The notes below the pieces were generated by a model. That model ran no database searches and was not told where the DNA came from. It saw nothing but the letters and a program-made list of their open reading frames with translations. This document shows positions 1 through 9,424 of a stretch of 64,000 nt of DNA, in pieces. Position 1 is the stretch's first letter, and each line of letters starts with the position of its first letter. Source of the DNA: Klebsiella planticola ATCC 33531 (GTDB taxonomy: Bacteria; Pseudomonadota; Gammaproteobacteria; Enterobacterales; Enterobacteriaceae); the NCBI RefSeq assembly GCF_000735435.1, contig NZ_JMPP01000024.1:186001-250000 (forward strand), given 5' to 3'. The translations under genes were made by a program, and so were the position numbers.

Positions 1-585
1 CACCACGTGACCGTTATCAGGAATATTATCGCAGGAGAGTACCGTAAACGGCGGCAGGCCGCGTTCGCGGCGGCGAGACAGGGCTTCAACCAGTATTCCC
101 GGCACCGACTGCGGCAGCGCGGGATGTTCCAGATCGTGAATAATGCGCGGCTGCGTCAGGTCCAGCGTGCCGCTGGCGGGATCGATGCAGTAGCCTTTCT
201 CCGTAATGGTGAGTGAGACAATGGCCACCTGCGGTTCGCAGAATTTTTCAATGATCGCGGGCAGAGAGTCCAGCTTTGCATTCAGACATTCATGAACGGC
301 GCCCACGACAATCGGCTGGTTGCCGTGCGCGCCTTTTTCCAGCACGGTGAACAGGTGGTCCTGCTGACGGAGCTGGCTCATCAGTCGGTCGCCGCTGAAC
401 AGGCTAATTTCGCAGATCCCCCAGTCTCCGCCGCTGGCGTTCAGCACCCGATCGGTAAGCAGGGCCTGATGAGCGCGATGAAACGCCCCGAAGCCGAAGT
501 GCACAATGCGCGAGCGCAGCTGGCTGCGATCGTACTGAGGAAGCTGCACGCCTTCTGGCAGCGTAGCGGTAGCAATAGTTGTCAT
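1..585 (-). CDS. yeiQ: Mannitol dehydrogenase-family oxidoreductase YeiQ (3' part missing)
   Basis: NAD-dependent polyol/uronate dehydrogenase of the UxuB/MtlD family, predicted to interconvert fructuronate-type keto sugars and aldonates such as mannonate. Only the first 195 residues are present; the gene runs off the left edge. The N-terminal Rossmann region is visible (SRIVHFGFGAFHRAHQ near residues 25-40), as is the family segment ITEKGYCIDP and SCDNIPDNGH at the cut. The wording is closer to E. coli YeiQ than to UxuB. The start ATG at 585-583 faces uxuA across a 206-bp shared control region, which suggests that this reductase and mannonate dehydratase act in the same hexuronate pathway. 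The exact substrate cannot be read from sequence. Confidence 0.88.
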   Translation of the reverse strand, partial: MTTIATATLPEGVQLPQYDRSQLRSRIVHFGFGAFHRAHQALLTDRVLNASGGDWGICEISLFSGDRLMSQLRQQDHLFTVLEKGAHGNQPIVVGAVHECLNAKLDSLPAIIEKFCEPQVAIVSLTITEKGYCIDPASGTLDLTQPRIIHDLEHPALPQSVPGILVEALSRRRERGLPPFTVLSCDNIPDNGHVV

Positions 586-643
586 TCTTTACACACCTGA
601 TTAACCAATGATTAACAATGCCAGTGTAAAGTTATATGACAAC

Positions 644-777
644 AAATTAAATTGGTGAGCCGTATTTATACGCTTAGTGTGAGCTGGATCAATCAATTTA
701 GCGGGATAAATTGATCCCTGTCGAGAAGCCTGTATGGTAGTCATCATTGATGTTTGCGTTATTGGTATAACAACTTT
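644..777. promoter_or_regulatory. Divergent yeiQ/uxuA control region with CRP-like and UxuR/ExuR-like sites
   Basis: A CRP-like site, TGTGA-N6-TCAAT, lies at 678-693. A 17-bp element at 761-777 (ATTGGTATAACAACTTT) resembles the UxuR/ExuR operator (AAATTGGTATACCAATTT, from memory) and sits just before the uxuA start at 792. A second half-like site, AAATTGGTGAGC, lies at 649-660. The arrangement fits hexuronate induction with catabolite activation. No uxuR or exuR gene is in the window, so the regulator is inferred. Confidence 0.5.
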
Positions 778-791
778 GAGAGGGCATAGCG

Positions 792-1982
792 ATGGAACAA
801 ACCTGGCGTTGGTATGGACCGAACGATCCGGTGTCGCTTGATGATGTACGGCAGGCTGGCGCGACGGGTGTGGTCACTGCGCTGCACCATATTCCTAATG
901 GTCAAGTCTGGCCGGTTGACGAAATTAAACAGCGTCAGGCGCTGCTGGCGGAAAAAGGGCTGACGTGGTCGGTCGTGGAAAGTATCCCGGTACACGAAGA
1001 GATCAAAACCCAAAGCGGGCAGTGTGCGACCTGGATAGCCAACTACCAGCAGAGCATTCGCAACCTGGCGGCCTGCGGGATTGATACCGTGTGCTATAAC
1101 TTCATGCCAATTCTCGACTGGACGCGCACTGACCTTGAGTACCAACTGCCGGACGGTTCGAAAGCATTGCGTTTTGACCAAATCGCGTTTGCCGCTTTTG
1201 AGTTACATATCCTGAAGCGCCCTGGCGCCGAGGCAGATTACAGTGAAGAGGAGCAGCGCCAGGCGCAGGCTCGTTTTGCGGCGATGAGCGCAGCGGATAT
1301 TGAAAAGCTGACCCGCAATATTATTGCCGGCCTGCCGGGAGCGGAAGAAGGCTATACCCTCGAACAGTTCCGCGCACGCCTGGCGGAATACGATCATATT
1401 GATAAAGCGCAGCTGCGTGAAAATATGGCCGTCTTCCTGCGCGCTATCGTGCCGGTTTGTGAAGAGGTGGGCGTGCGGCTGGCCGTTCACCCGGACGATC
1501 CGCCGCGCCCGATCCTTGGCCTGCCGCGTATCGTTTCGACCATCGAAGATATGCAGTGGCTGAAAGAGACCGTGGACAGCATCAACAACGGCTTTACGAT
1601 GTGCACCGGTTCTTACGGCGTGCGTGCCGATAACGATCTGGTGAAAATGGTCGAAACCTTCGGCGACAGGATCCACTTTACCCATCTGCGTTCGACCTGC
1701 CGTGAAGAGAACCCAAAAACGTTCCACGAAGCGGCGCATTTAACCGGTGACGTTAATATGGTGGCGGTGGTGGATGCGATTCTGAGCGAAGAGCTGCGCC
1801 GCAAGCATGCGGGCGATCTGCGTCCGATTCCGTTCCGTCCGGACCATGGCCATCAGATGCTGGACGATCTGCGTAAGAAAACCAACCCGGGCTATTCGGC
1901 GATTGGTCGCCTGAAGGGGATGGCGGAAGTACGCGGCGTTGAGCTGGCGCTGAAGATGACGAAGTATCCGGAACTGCTGTAA
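792..1982 (+). CDS. uxuA: Mannonate dehydratase
   Basis: UxuA dehydrates D-mannonate to 2-keto-3-deoxygluconate in the cytoplasmic glucuronate branch that feeds the Entner-Doudoroff pathway. The 396-residue protein is the normal family length and has the TIM-barrel metal-site motifs HPDDPPRP (233-240), THLR (297-300) and RPDHGHQM (349-356), expected to hold Mn2+. In E. coli uxuA is followed by uxuB; here its neighbour is the divergent UxuB-like yeiQ and no uxuB follows. A strong terminator begins about 20 nt after the stop, so the gene is monocistronic. The start follows an AGAGGG-like ribosome site. Confidence 0.96.
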   Translation: MEQTWRWYGPNDPVSLDDVRQAGATGVVTALHHIPNGQVWPVDEIKQRQALLAEKGLTWSVVESIPVHEEIKTQSGQCATWIANYQQSIRNLAACGIDTVCYNFMPILDWTRTDLEYQLPDGSKALRFDQIAFAAFELHILKRPGAEADYSEEEQRQAQARFAAMSAADIEKLTRNIIAGLPGAEEGYTLEQFRARLAEYDHIDKAQLRENMAVFLRAIVPVCEEVGVRLAVHPDDPPRPILGLPRIVSTIEDMQWLKETVDSINNGFTMCTGSYGVRADNDLVKMVETFGDRIHFTHLRSTCREENPKTFHEAAHLTGDVNMVAVVDAILSEELRRKHAGDLRPIPFRPDHGHQMLDDLRKKTNPGYSAIGRLKGMAEVRGVELALKMTKYPELL

Positions 1983-2002
1983 TTCTGGCCGCGGAAAAAT
2001 AC

Positions 2003-2029
2003 AAAGGACAGCCTCTGGCTGTCCTTTTT
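2003..2029 (+). terminator. Intrinsic terminator of uxuA
   Basis: Perfect 11-bp stem (AAAGGACAGCC and GGCTGTCCTTT) with a 3-nt loop, ending in TTTTT. Because the stem begins with AAA it could also act on the converging yeiP transcript. Confidence 0.9.
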
Positions 2030-2102
2030 GGTCTTACTGCCCGGCCGATGCGACGGGGGGGCTGGACAGGGCGTTTCCACCCTTATCCGACATGACGCGA
2101 TC

Positions 2103-2675
2103 TTAGTCCGCGCGACCCATATAGCGGCTTTCTTCGATATGGATACGAATTTTCTCGCCGGTGGTCAGGTATTCCGGAACCTGAATCACCAGGCCGGTGC
2201 TCAGGGTCGCCGGTTTGGTGCGCGAGCTTGCCGAGGCGCCTTTAATGCCCGGTGCGGTTTCCACGATTTCCAGATCCACGGTCTGCGGCAGCTCCAGCGC
2301 CAGCAGCTGGCCATCCCAGGTCAGAACCTGCATGTCAGGCATGCCGCCTTCCGGAATGAACAGCAGCTCTTCTTCAATCTGCTCTTTGGTGAAGGTGTAT
2401 GGCGTGTAATCTTCTTTATCCATAAACACATACTCGTTGCCGTCAACATAGGAGAAGTCAACGAAACGGCGGGTCAGGGTAACGGTATCAACGATATCGT
2501 CGCCTTTAAAGCGCTCTTCCACTTTCAGGCCGGTACGTACATCAGAGAAACGCATTTTGTACAGCGTTGCTGCGCCACGGGCGCTCGGCGACTGAATATC
2601 AATATTTTTTACAATCAGCAGCTTGCCGTTGTAATTCAGCACCATACCTTTTTTAATTTCATTCGCTCTTGGCAT
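2103..2675 (-). CDS. yeiP: Elongation factor P-like protein YeiP (EfpL)
   Basis: EF-P paralogue that binds ribosomes paused on difficult (proline-rich) sequences. The 190-residue protein shows the KOW-like N-domain, the central OB domain and a C-terminal OB domain ending ESRYMGRAD. At the loop tip, where EF-P carries a modified lysine in a PGKG context, it has SPSARGAA with Arg33, the arginine type known for this paralogue. No EpmA/EpmB modification would be expected at that residue. It is convergent with uxuA and divergent from yeiW, as in E. coli. The start [10 protein letters not shown] is the family start. Confidence 0.95.
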   Translation of the reverse strand: MPRANEIKKGMVLNYNGKLLIVKNIDIQSPSARGAATLYKMRFSDVRTGLKVEERFKGDDIVDTVTLTRRFVDFSYVDGNEYVFMDKEDYTPYTFTKEQIEEELLFIPEGGMPDMQVLTWDGQLLALELPQTVDLEIVETAPGIKGASASSRTKPATLSTGLVIQVPEYLTTGEKIRIHIEESRYMGRAD

Positions 2676-2824
2676 TGCAGTAATCCTGTCACTTAACGGT
2701 TCAAAAAATATCGCGTAAAACTACTCGTGCCGGGGCTTTCAGGCAAGCGGAATTCGCGAGTTTTGCTATCTCCGGACAAAACGTTTAGGCTGGGCCGTGA
2801 ACCGCAACATCAAGAGAGTCATTT

Positions 2825-3079
2825 ATGGAATGTCGTATCGATTGCGGTGCCTGCTGTATCGCTCCTTCTATCTCAAGCCCAATCCCCGGAATGCCTGACG
2901 GCAAGCCTGCTAACACGCGCTGCGTCCAGCTTTCGGAACAGAATCTGTGCAACATCTTCACGTCGCCGCTCAGACCAAAAGTCTGCGCCAGCCTGCAGCC
3001 CGTCCTGGAGATGTGTTCGACAAATCGCGAAGCGGCCATGACCTATCTTATCCAGCTGGAAGCGAGCACCGCGCCTTAA
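2825..3079 (+). CDS. yeiW: Small cysteine-rich protein YeiW (UPF0153/YkgJ-like)
   Basis: Eighty-four residues with the N-terminal signature CRIDCGACC (3-11) and further cysteines in [10 protein letters not shown], typical of the YkgJ-type zinc/iron-chelating family. Catalytic function is not known. Length and wording match E. coli YeiW between yeiP and setB. The stop codon (3077-3079) lies inside the antisense stop codon of setB, so the two genes overlap tail to tail by 4 nt. The ATG is preceded by AAGAGAG at good spacing. Confidence 0.88.
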   Translation: MECRIDCGACCIAPSISSPIPGMPDGKPANTRCVQLSEQNLCNIFTSPLRPKVCASLQPVLEMCSTNREAAMTYLIQLEASTAP

Positions 3080-4257
3080 ACGTCTTTAATGCGCCACAGG
3101 CAAAGCAATGACACCGCGCCCATGCCGAGGGCAATCCAGAAAACAGCGTGATAGCTCCAGATTTCTGCCACCACGCCCGCCAGCGAGCCGGCGATAATCC
3201 AGCCGACGCGGGTGGTATTGGTATACAGCGTGGTGGCAGCGCCGGCCTGGCCGGGCATCAGATCCTGGAAATAGAGCATGCCAATACCTGCCAGAATACC
3301 GATGAATATCGCGTTCAGCGCCTGCAGAGCCAGCAGTAAAGCGGGCGTATGCACCAGCAGCATCCCCACGTAAAACAGTATTCCTGCCGCCGCAGCGAGG
3401 CGCATCAAAAAGCGCTTACCAAAGCGTCGGGCATAATAGCCGGCAATCAGCATCGTCGGGATTTCCAGCCCGGCGGCGGTCCCCATCATCAGCCCGGCCA
3501 GCTTCTCTGATAAATGCAGCTCATTAATGATATAGAGCGGCATGTTAATGATGTACAGACTGTTGATGCCCCACATTAATGTACAGACGCTGAACAGCAG
3601 CAGCGCATCGCGGCGGTTAGTGCGCGGCGCTTCCAGATGACCTGCCGCCGCCAGCTTCTCTTTGCGCATACTGGGCAGAAAGAACCACACCATCGCCCCG
3701 CAGACCACAAAGGCGACCGCGGCGCAGAGATACATCACGGTAAAGCCGAACCCCATTGCCAGCGCGTAGGCCAGCGGCGGGCCGATCACCCACGCCAGCG
3801 AGACCTGGGCACGCAGAATGGAACTGAACATCACCGCTTCGCGGCCGGTTTTATCGGCATGCTCGCGCGCCAGGGCGAACATCTGCGGGTTGGCGGTGGA
3901 GCCGAAGCTGCTGAGGAAGACCCCGACGAAGAGCAGAATAAAGTAGTTGCGGTTCCAGGCGAACAGCAGGCAGGCCAGAACCCCAAGCAGGCAGCAAAAG
4001 ACAATCAGCTGCTTGCGATCGCCCTGGCGGTCCGAGCGCCCGGCGAGAAACTGACTGACCAGAATACCGATCACCGCGCTACCGGTAAAAAAGAAGCCGA
4101 CCATCGCCGGGCGCACATGCACTTCATTGGTTAAAAACAGGCTCAGGGTCGGCGTTTGCAACGCGCCGGCAATGCCCGTCAGGAAGGCAACGATCAGGAA
4201 AGCAGAAGAGGTTAAATCGAACCCGCGTCGGGGGAGGGCGGCGCTACTGTTTTGCAT
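3076..4257 (-). CDS. setB: Sugar efflux transporter SetB (MFS)
   Basis: Inner-membrane major facilitator protein of the SET family, proton-driven exporters of lactose, glucose and related glycosides. It has 393 residues and about 12 hydrophobic segments. The TM2-TM3 loop [13 protein letters not shown] is the MFS signature A region, and [12 protein letters not shown] marks TM5. The start MQNSSAALP matches the E. coli SetB start, although no clear Shine-Dalgarno is visible. The long 5' region (331 bp) is shared with the divergent fru promoter, so Cra bound there might also affect setB; that is inference. Confidence 0.93.
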   Translation of the reverse strand: MQNSSAALPRRGFDLTSSAFLIVAFLTGIAGALQTPTLSLFLTNEVHVRPAMVGFFFTGSAVIGILVSQFLAGRSDRQGDRKQLIVFCCLLGVLACLLFAWNRNYFILLFVGVFLSSFGSTANPQMFALAREHADKTGREAVMFSSILRAQVSLAWVIGPPLAYALAMGFGFTVMYLCAAVAFVVCGAMVWFFLPSMRKEKLAAAGHLEAPRTNRRDALLLFSVCTLMWGINSLYIINMPLYIINELHLSEKLAGLMMGTAAGLEIPTMLIAGYYARRFGKRFLMRLAAAAGILFYVGMLLVHTPALLLALQALNAIFIGILAGIGMLYFQDLMPGQAGAATTLYTNTTRVGWIIAGSLAGVVAEIWSYHAVFWIALGMGAVSLLCLWRIKDV

Positions 4258-4489
4258 GGGTGGCTATCTGTAATTGTCTGAGCAGCGGAGTTTACGCCGT
4301 CACTCAGAAAATGAACAGTAGTATGGTATGGAAAATTAAAAAGCAGTTTCAAATTAGTGGTTTCAGCAAAAAGCTGAAGCCGGGCTGAATGCGAACGTCG
4401 GACTTCAGCAAAAATGTGCTGCACCTCTAATTTCCGTTATCAGGTTGATAACAGATCTTGCGCAGTGGATAAGAAAGGTACAGACTCAT

Positions 4490-4567
4490 TGAAACGTTTC
4501 AGCGTCATCGGGAGTTTCTCCATCAGGAAGATGACGCCTTTTTTCGCAAAATAGCTGAAACGATTCA
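4490..4567 (+). promoter_or_regulatory. Two Cra (FruR) operators of fruBKA
   Basis: O1 is a perfect 12-bp palindrome, TGAAACGTTTCA, at 4490-4501. O2 is TGAAACGATTCA at 4556-4567, 21 bp before the fruB start. Both match the Cra consensus, and the paired arrangement is the one known upstream of E. coli fruB. Repression would be relieved by the fructose 1-phosphate made by this operon. The rest of the 331-bp setB-fruB gap shows nothing else I can name. Confidence 0.9.
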
Positions 4568-4588
4568 ATACAGCAGGAGAGGAGAACC

Positions 4589-5719
4589 ATGTTCCAGTTA
4601 TCTGTGCAGGATATTCATCCCGGCCAGCAGGCCGGTAATAAAGAAGAGGCGATTCGTCAGGTTGCCGCCGCGCTGGTTAGCGCGGGCAACGTGGCGGAAG
4701 GCTACGTTAACGGGATGCTGGCTCGCGAGCAGCAAACCTCCACATTCCTTGGCAACGGCATTGCCATCCCGCACGGGACTACCGACACGCGTGACCAGGT
4801 GCTGAAAACCGGCGTTCAGGTCTATCAGTTTCCGCAGGGCGTGACCTGGGGAGAAGGGCAGACCGCGTACGTGGCCATCGGCATCGCCGCCAGCTCGGAT
4901 GAACATCTGGGGCTTCTGCGTCAGCTGACCCACGTCCTGAGCGATGATTCAGTCGCTGAACAACTTAAATCAGCAACCACGGCGGAAGAGCTGCGGGCCC
5001 TGTTGATGGGTGAAAAGCAGAGCGAAGCGCTGAAACTGGATAATGACACGCTGAGCCTGGATATCGCTGCCAGCGACCTGATGACCTTACAGGCGCTGAA
5101 CGCTGCACGTCTGAAAGAGGCTGGCGCCGTTGACGCCTCCTTCGTCAGCCGCACCATCAATGATAAGCCGCTGAACCTTGGGCAGGGCATCTGGCTGAAC
5201 GACAGCGCGGAAGGCAACCTGCGCAGCGCGATTGCGGTCAGCCGTGCCGCCAGTACATTTACCGCCGATGAGCAGCCGGTCTCGCTGCTGATTACCGTCG
5301 CGATGGCAGATGAACAGCCTACCGCGGTACTGAATCGCCTGAGCAATCTGCTCATTGATAAAAAAGCTGACCGTCTGCTGAAGTCTGATGGCGCGACGTT
5401 GCTGGCGCTGCTGACCAGCGACGAGGCTATCGCCGACGACGTGCTGAGCGCCGAGTATGTGGTGCGCAATGAGCACGGGCTGCATGCCCGTCCGGGCACG
5501 ATGCTGGTGAACACCATTAAACAATTTTCCAGCGACATTACCGTCACCAACCTGGACGGATCCGGCAAGCCGGCAAATGGCCGCAGCCTGATGAAAGTCG
5601 TGGCGCTGGGCGTGAAGAAAGGTCACCGTCTGCGCTTTACCGCGCAGGGTGAAGATGCGCAACAAGCGCTGGATGCGATTGGCGAAGCGATCGCCGCAGG
5701 CCTTGGGGAGGGCGCATAA
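4589..5719 (+). CDS. fruB: Fructose PTS diphosphoryl transfer protein (EIIA-FPr)
   Basis: FruB carries phosphate from enzyme I to FruA during fructose uptake. Its 376 residues comprise an N-terminal EIIA(Fru) domain with His62 (IPHGTTD), a central linker domain, and a C-terminal HPr-like FPr domain with His299 (HGLHARPG). These are the same phosphorylation positions as in E. coli. The ATG follows CAGGAGAGGAG. It is the first gene of fruBKA; its stop directly abuts the fruK ATG, indicating translational coupling. Confidence 0.97.
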   Translation: MFQLSVQDIHPGQQAGNKEEAIRQVAAALVSAGNVAEGYVNGMLAREQQTSTFLGNGIAIPHGTTDTRDQVLKTGVQVYQFPQGVTWGEGQTAYVAIGIAASSDEHLGLLRQLTHVLSDDSVAEQLKSATTAEELRALLMGEKQSEALKLDNDTLSLDIAASDLMTLQALNAARLKEAGAVDASFVSRTINDKPLNLGQGIWLNDSAEGNLRSAIAVSRAASTFTADEQPVSLLITVAMADEQPTAVLNRLSNLLIDKKADRLLKSDGATLLALLTSDEAIADDVLSAEYVVRNEHGLHARPGTMLVNTIKQFSSDITVTNLDGSGKPANGRSLMKVVALGVKKGHRLRFTAQGEDAQQALDAIGEAIAAGLGEGA

Positions 5720-6658
5720 ATGAGCAGACGTGTAGCAACGATTACATTAAACCCGGCGTATGACCTGGTGGGTTTCACACCGGAAATTGAACGCGGGGAG
5801 GTCAACCTTGTGCGGACCACCGGTCTGCATGCCGCCGGGAAAGGTATCAACGTGGCGAAGGTGCTGAAAGATCTCGGCATTGACGTCACCGTTGGCGGTT
5901 TCCTGGGGAAAGATAACCAGGATGGTTTTCAGCAGCTGTTCAGCGAGCTGGGGATTGCCAACCGCTTCCAGGTGGTGCAGGGGCGGACGCGTATCAACGT
6001 CAAGCTGACGGAAAAAGATGGTGAAGTGACCGATTTTAACTTCTCCGGTTTTGAAGTGACCCCGGCCGACTGGGAACGCTTTGTGAATGACTCCCTGAGC
6101 TGGCTGGGCCAGTTCGACATGGTGTGCGTCAGCGGCAGCCTGCCGTCCGGCGTTAGCCCGGAAGCCTTCACTGACTGGATGGTTCGCCTGCGTAGCCAGT
6201 GTCCGTGCATTATCTTTGATAGCAGCCGTGAAGCGCTGGTCGCCGGTCTGAAAGCCGCTCCGTGGCTGGTGAAGCCAAACCGGCGCGAGCTGGAGATTTG
6301 GGCGGGCCGTAAACTGCCGGAAATGAAAGACGTGATTGATGCGGCGCATGCGCTGCGCGAGCAGGGAATTGCCCACGTGGTTATCTCGCTGGGCGAAGAA
6401 GGTGCGCTGTGGGTTAACGCCTCGGGCGAATGGATTGCGAAACCGCCTTCAGTAGAAGTGGTCAGCACCGTCGGTGCCGGGGATTCGATGGTTGGCGGCC
6501 TGATCTACGGCCTGCTGATGCGTGAATCCAGCGAGCATACGCTGCGTCTGGCCACTGCCGTCGCCGCGCTGGCGGTTAGCCAGAGCAATGTAGGTATTAC
6601 CGATCGTACCCAGTTGGCCGCCATGATGGCGCGTGTCGACTTAAAACCCTTTAATTGA
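5720..6658 (+). CDS. fruK: 1-phosphofructokinase
   Basis: FruK phosphorylates fructose 1-phosphate to fructose 1,6-bisphosphate with ATP in the cytoplasm. The 312-residue PfkB-family kinase has the substrate motif HAAGKGINVAKVL (37-49) and the C-terminal anion-hole and catalytic motif VGAGDSMVGG (251-260) with catalytic Asp255. It starts on the base after the fruB stop, and fruA follows after 16 nt that include AGGAGAGG. The enzyme consumes the Cra inducer made by FruA, so it also tunes Cra activity. Confidence 0.97.
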   Translation: MSRRVATITLNPAYDLVGFTPEIERGEVNLVRTTGLHAAGKGINVAKVLKDLGIDVTVGGFLGKDNQDGFQQLFSELGIANRFQVVQGRTRINVKLTEKDGEVTDFNFSGFEVTPADWERFVNDSLSWLGQFDMVCVSGSLPSGVSPEAFTDWMVRLRSQCPCIIFDSSREALVAGLKAAPWLVKPNRRELEIWAGRKLPEMKDVIDAAHALREQGIAHVVISLGEEGALWVNASGEWIAKPPSVEVVSTVGAGDSMVGGLIYGLLMRESSEHTLRLATAVAALAVSQSNVGITDRTQLAAMMARVDLKPFN

Positions 6659-6674
6659 CAGCAGGAGAGGCATA

Positions 6675-8366
6675 ATGAAAACGCTGCTGATTATTGATGC
6701 CGGACTTGGACAGGCGCGCGCCTATATGGCGAAAACCCTGCTGGGTACCGCAGCGCATAAAGCGCATCTTGAACTGACAGATAATCCGAACGACGCTGAA
6801 CTGGCGATCGTTCTTGGCGCCGCTCTGCCGGCGGATAGCGCGCTGAGCGGTAAACAGGTGTTCCTCGGCGATATTAATCGCGCCGTGGCGCATCCGGAGC
6901 TGTTCCTGAGCGAAGCGAAAAGCCATGCCACGCCGTACGCTGCTCCGGCCGCTGCGGCACTGCCGGCCTCGACCGGTGGTGCAAAACGCATCGTGGCGAT
7001 CACCGCTTGCCCTACCGGCGTTGCTCATACCTTTATGGCGGCAGAAGCCATTGAAACCGAAGCCAAAAAACGCGGCTGGTGGGTGAAGGTGGAAACTCGC
7101 GGCTCGGTCGGCGCAGGTAACGCCATCACGCCGGAAGAGGTCGCGCAGGCGGATTTGGTGATTGTGGCTGCCGATATTGAAGTCGACCTGGCAAAATTTG
7201 CCGGTAAACCGATGTATCGCACTACCACCGGTCTGGCGCTGAAGAAAACCGCCCAGGAGCTGGATAAAGCCGTGGTTGAAGCGAAACCGTACCAGCCATC
7301 CGGTCAGAGCGGCCAGCAGGCTGATGCGGCGAAGAAAGAGGGCGGCGGTGCCTATCGTCACCTGTTGACCGGCGTCTCTTATATGCTGCCGATGGTCGTT
7401 GCCGGCGGTCTGTGTATCGCGCTCTCCTTTGCCTTTGGTATCAAAGCCTTTGAAGTGAAAGATACCCTGGCCGCCGCGCTGATGCAGATTGGCGGTGGTT
7501 CAGCCTTTGCGTTGATGGTTCCGGTACTGGCAGGCTTTATCGCCTTCTCCATTGCCGACCGTCCGGGCCTGACGCCGGGTCTTATCGGCGGGATGCTGGC
7601 CGTCAGCGGCGGTTCCGGCTTTATCGGCGGGATTATCGCCGGTTTCCTTGCCGGTTACGTTGCTAAACTGATCAGCACCAAATTGAAGCTGCCGCCGAGC
7701 ATGGAAGCGCTGAAACCGATTCTGATCATTCCGCTGGTCTCCAGCCTGATCGTCGGCCTGGCCATGATCTATCTGATTGGTAAACCTGTTGCCGGTATTC
7801 TGGCAGGGCTGACCCACTGGCTGCAAACGATGGGAACGGCGAACGCCGTACTGTTGGGCGCAATTCTCGGCGCGATGATGTGTACCGACATGGGGGGCCC
7901 GGTGAACAAAGCAGCTTATGCCTTCGGCGTCGGTCTGCTGAGTACCCAAACCTACGCACCGATGGCGGCGATTATGGCGGCCGGTATGGTGCCACCGCTG
8001 GCAATGGGTATCGCCACGCTGGTTGCCCGCCATAAGTTTGATAAAGGCCAACGGGAAGGGGGGAAAGCGGCGCTGGTTCTGGGTCTGTGCTTTATCTCCG
8101 AAGGGGCGATTCCGTTTGCTGCCCGTGACCCGATGCGCGTCCTGCCATGCTGTATCGTAGGCGGCGCGGTGACCGGTGCTATCTCTATGGCTATCGGAGC
8201 GAAACTGATGGCGCCGCACGGCGGTCTGTTCGTGCTGCTGATTCCTGGCGCGATTACACCGGTGGTAGGTTATCTGCTGGCGATTGTTGCCGGTACCCTG
8301 GTGGCCGGTCTCTCCTACGCGGTGCTGAAACGTCCGGAAGGACAGATCGCAGAAAAAGCGGCCTGA
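6675..8366 (+). CDS. fruA: Fructose-specific PTS permease EIIB'BC
   Basis: FruA imports fructose across the inner membrane and phosphorylates it at C1. The 563-residue protein has an N-terminal degenerate EIIB' domain (about 1-100), an active EIIB domain with Cys112 in ITACPTGVAHTF, and a multi-span EIIC domain from about residue 225 (GVSYMLPMVVAGG) to the end. The Ala/Pro-rich linker near residues 85-100 is typical. It is the last gene of fruBKA and ends at a perfect palindromic terminator. Confidence 0.97.
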   Translation: MKTLLIIDAGLGQARAYMAKTLLGTAAHKAHLELTDNPNDAELAIVLGAALPADSALSGKQVFLGDINRAVAHPELFLSEAKSHATPYAAPAAAALPASTGGAKRIVAITACPTGVAHTFMAAEAIETEAKKRGWWVKVETRGSVGAGNAITPEEVAQADLVIVAADIEVDLAKFAGKPMYRTTTGLALKKTAQELDKAVVEAKPYQPSGQSGQQADAAKKEGGGAYRHLLTGVSYMLPMVVAGGLCIALSFAFGIKAFEVKDTLAAALMQIGGGSAFALMVPVLAGFIAFSIADRPGLTPGLIGGMLAVSGGSGFIGGIIAGFLAGYVAKLISTKLKLPPSMEALKPILIIPLVSSLIVGLAMIYLIGKPVAGILAGLTHWLQTMGTANAVLLGAILGAMMCTDMGGPVNKAAYAFGVGLLSTQTYAPMAAIMAAGMVPPLAMGIATLVARHKFDKGQREGGKAALVLGLCFISEGAIPFAARDPMRVLPCCIVGGAVTGAISMAIGAKLMAPHGGLFVLLIPGAITPVVGYLLAIVAGTLVAGLSYAVLKRPEGQIAEKAA

Positions 8367-8399
8367 ATTATCCTCCGCAATAGAGCGTCTTAACGCAAC

Positions 8400-8426
8400 A
8401 AAAGGGCCGAATATTCGGCCCTTTTC
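8400..8426. terminator. Bidirectional terminator between fruA and nfo
   Basis: A perfect 26-bp palindrome with arms AAAAGGGCCGAAT and ATTCGGCCCTTTT, serving converging fruA and nfo. The same 16-bp core, GGCCGAATATTCGGCC, recurs in the bglX terminator at 50876-50891. Confidence 0.88.
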
Positions 8427-8473
8427 TATTCTACGTATCTACATCTCAGTACGTTTCACCCGGCCGGCCGGCG

Positions 8474-9331
8474 TCAGGCCGAGGCCTCTTCCGTTTGCTG
8501 CGCCCGCAGCCAGGCAATCTCTTCGGCCCAGATATCCGGGTTAATGGTTTCCAGAATCAGCGGGATACCATCGAAGCGGCTGTCCTGCATGATCCAGCGG
8601 AAAGCGTCGTGGCCGATATTGCCTTCGCCCAGGCTGTGGTGGCGGTCAACGCGGCTGCCGAAGGCGCTTTTGGCATCGTTGAGGTGCATGCCGCGCAGAT
8701 AGCGGAAACCGACAATGCGTTCGAAGTCGGCGAAGGTTTTCTCACACGCTTCTGCGCTACGCAGGTCATAACCGGCGGCAAAGGCGTGGCAGGTATCAAT
8801 ACAAACGCCGACGCGGGATTTGTCCTCCACGCCGTCAATAATGGCGGCCAGGTGTTCAAACTGAAAGCCGAGGTTGCTGCCCTGGCCGGCGGTATTTTCA
8901 ATGACTGCGGTCACGCCTTCGGTTTTAGCCAGCGCAATATTAATGGACTCGGCAATACGCGCCAGGCACTCGTCTTCCGGTATTTGCTGCAGGTGGCTGC
9001 CGGGATGGAAATTGAGCAGCGTCAGTCCGAGCTGCTGGCAGCGGCTCAGTTCATCAATAAAGGCATCGCGCGATTTTTCCAGCGCCTCCTCAACCGGGTG
9101 GCCGAGGTTAATCAGGTAGCTGTCGTGCGGCAGGATTTGTCCAGGACCAAAGCGGTATTTTTCGCAGGCGGCTTTGAATTCAGCAATCGTTTCGTCGCTG
9201 AGTGGGGCAGCTCGCCATTGCCGCTGGTTCTTGGTAAACAGCGCGAAGGCGGTGGCGTCGATTTCCGCGGCGCGAATGGCTGCATTGGCCAGTCCGCCGG
9301 AGGCGCTGACGTGCGCTCCAATGTATTTCAT
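8474..9331 (-). CDS. nfo: Endonuclease IV (AP endonuclease)
   Basis: Nfo cleaves 5' of abasic sites in DNA base excision repair and is EDTA-resistant. Its 285 residues match the usual length. All nine zinc ligands of the E. coli enzyme are at the same positions: His69, His109 (NFHPGSH), Glu145 (VIENTAGQ), Asp179 and His182 (CIDTCHAF), His216 (MHLND), Asp229, His231 and Glu261 (LILETINP). In E. coli this gene is SoxRS-regulated; I did not identify a convincing soxbox. Nfo and yeiH lie in the same direction with a 93-bp gap. Confidence 0.97.
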   Translation of the reverse strand: MKYIGAHVSASGGLANAAIRAAEIDATAFALFTKNQRQWRAAPLSDETIAEFKAACEKYRFGPGQILPHDSYLINLGHPVEEALEKSRDAFIDELSRCQQLGLTLLNFHPGSHLQQIPEDECLARIAESINIALAKTEGVTAVIENTAGQGSNLGFQFEHLAAIIDGVEDKSRVGVCIDTCHAFAAGYDLRSAEACEKTFADFERIVGFRYLRGMHLNDAKSAFGSRVDRHHSLGEGNIGHDAFRWIMQDSRFDGIPLILETINPDIWAEEIAWLRAQQTEEASA

Positions 9332-9424
9332 AAAAAAGCTCCAGTTAAGCCGCTGGGTGGAGAGTAATGATAGCGGCTTAACTGCAGAGTTACATCAACG
9401 AATGCGGGCGTTCACACGAGCGGG

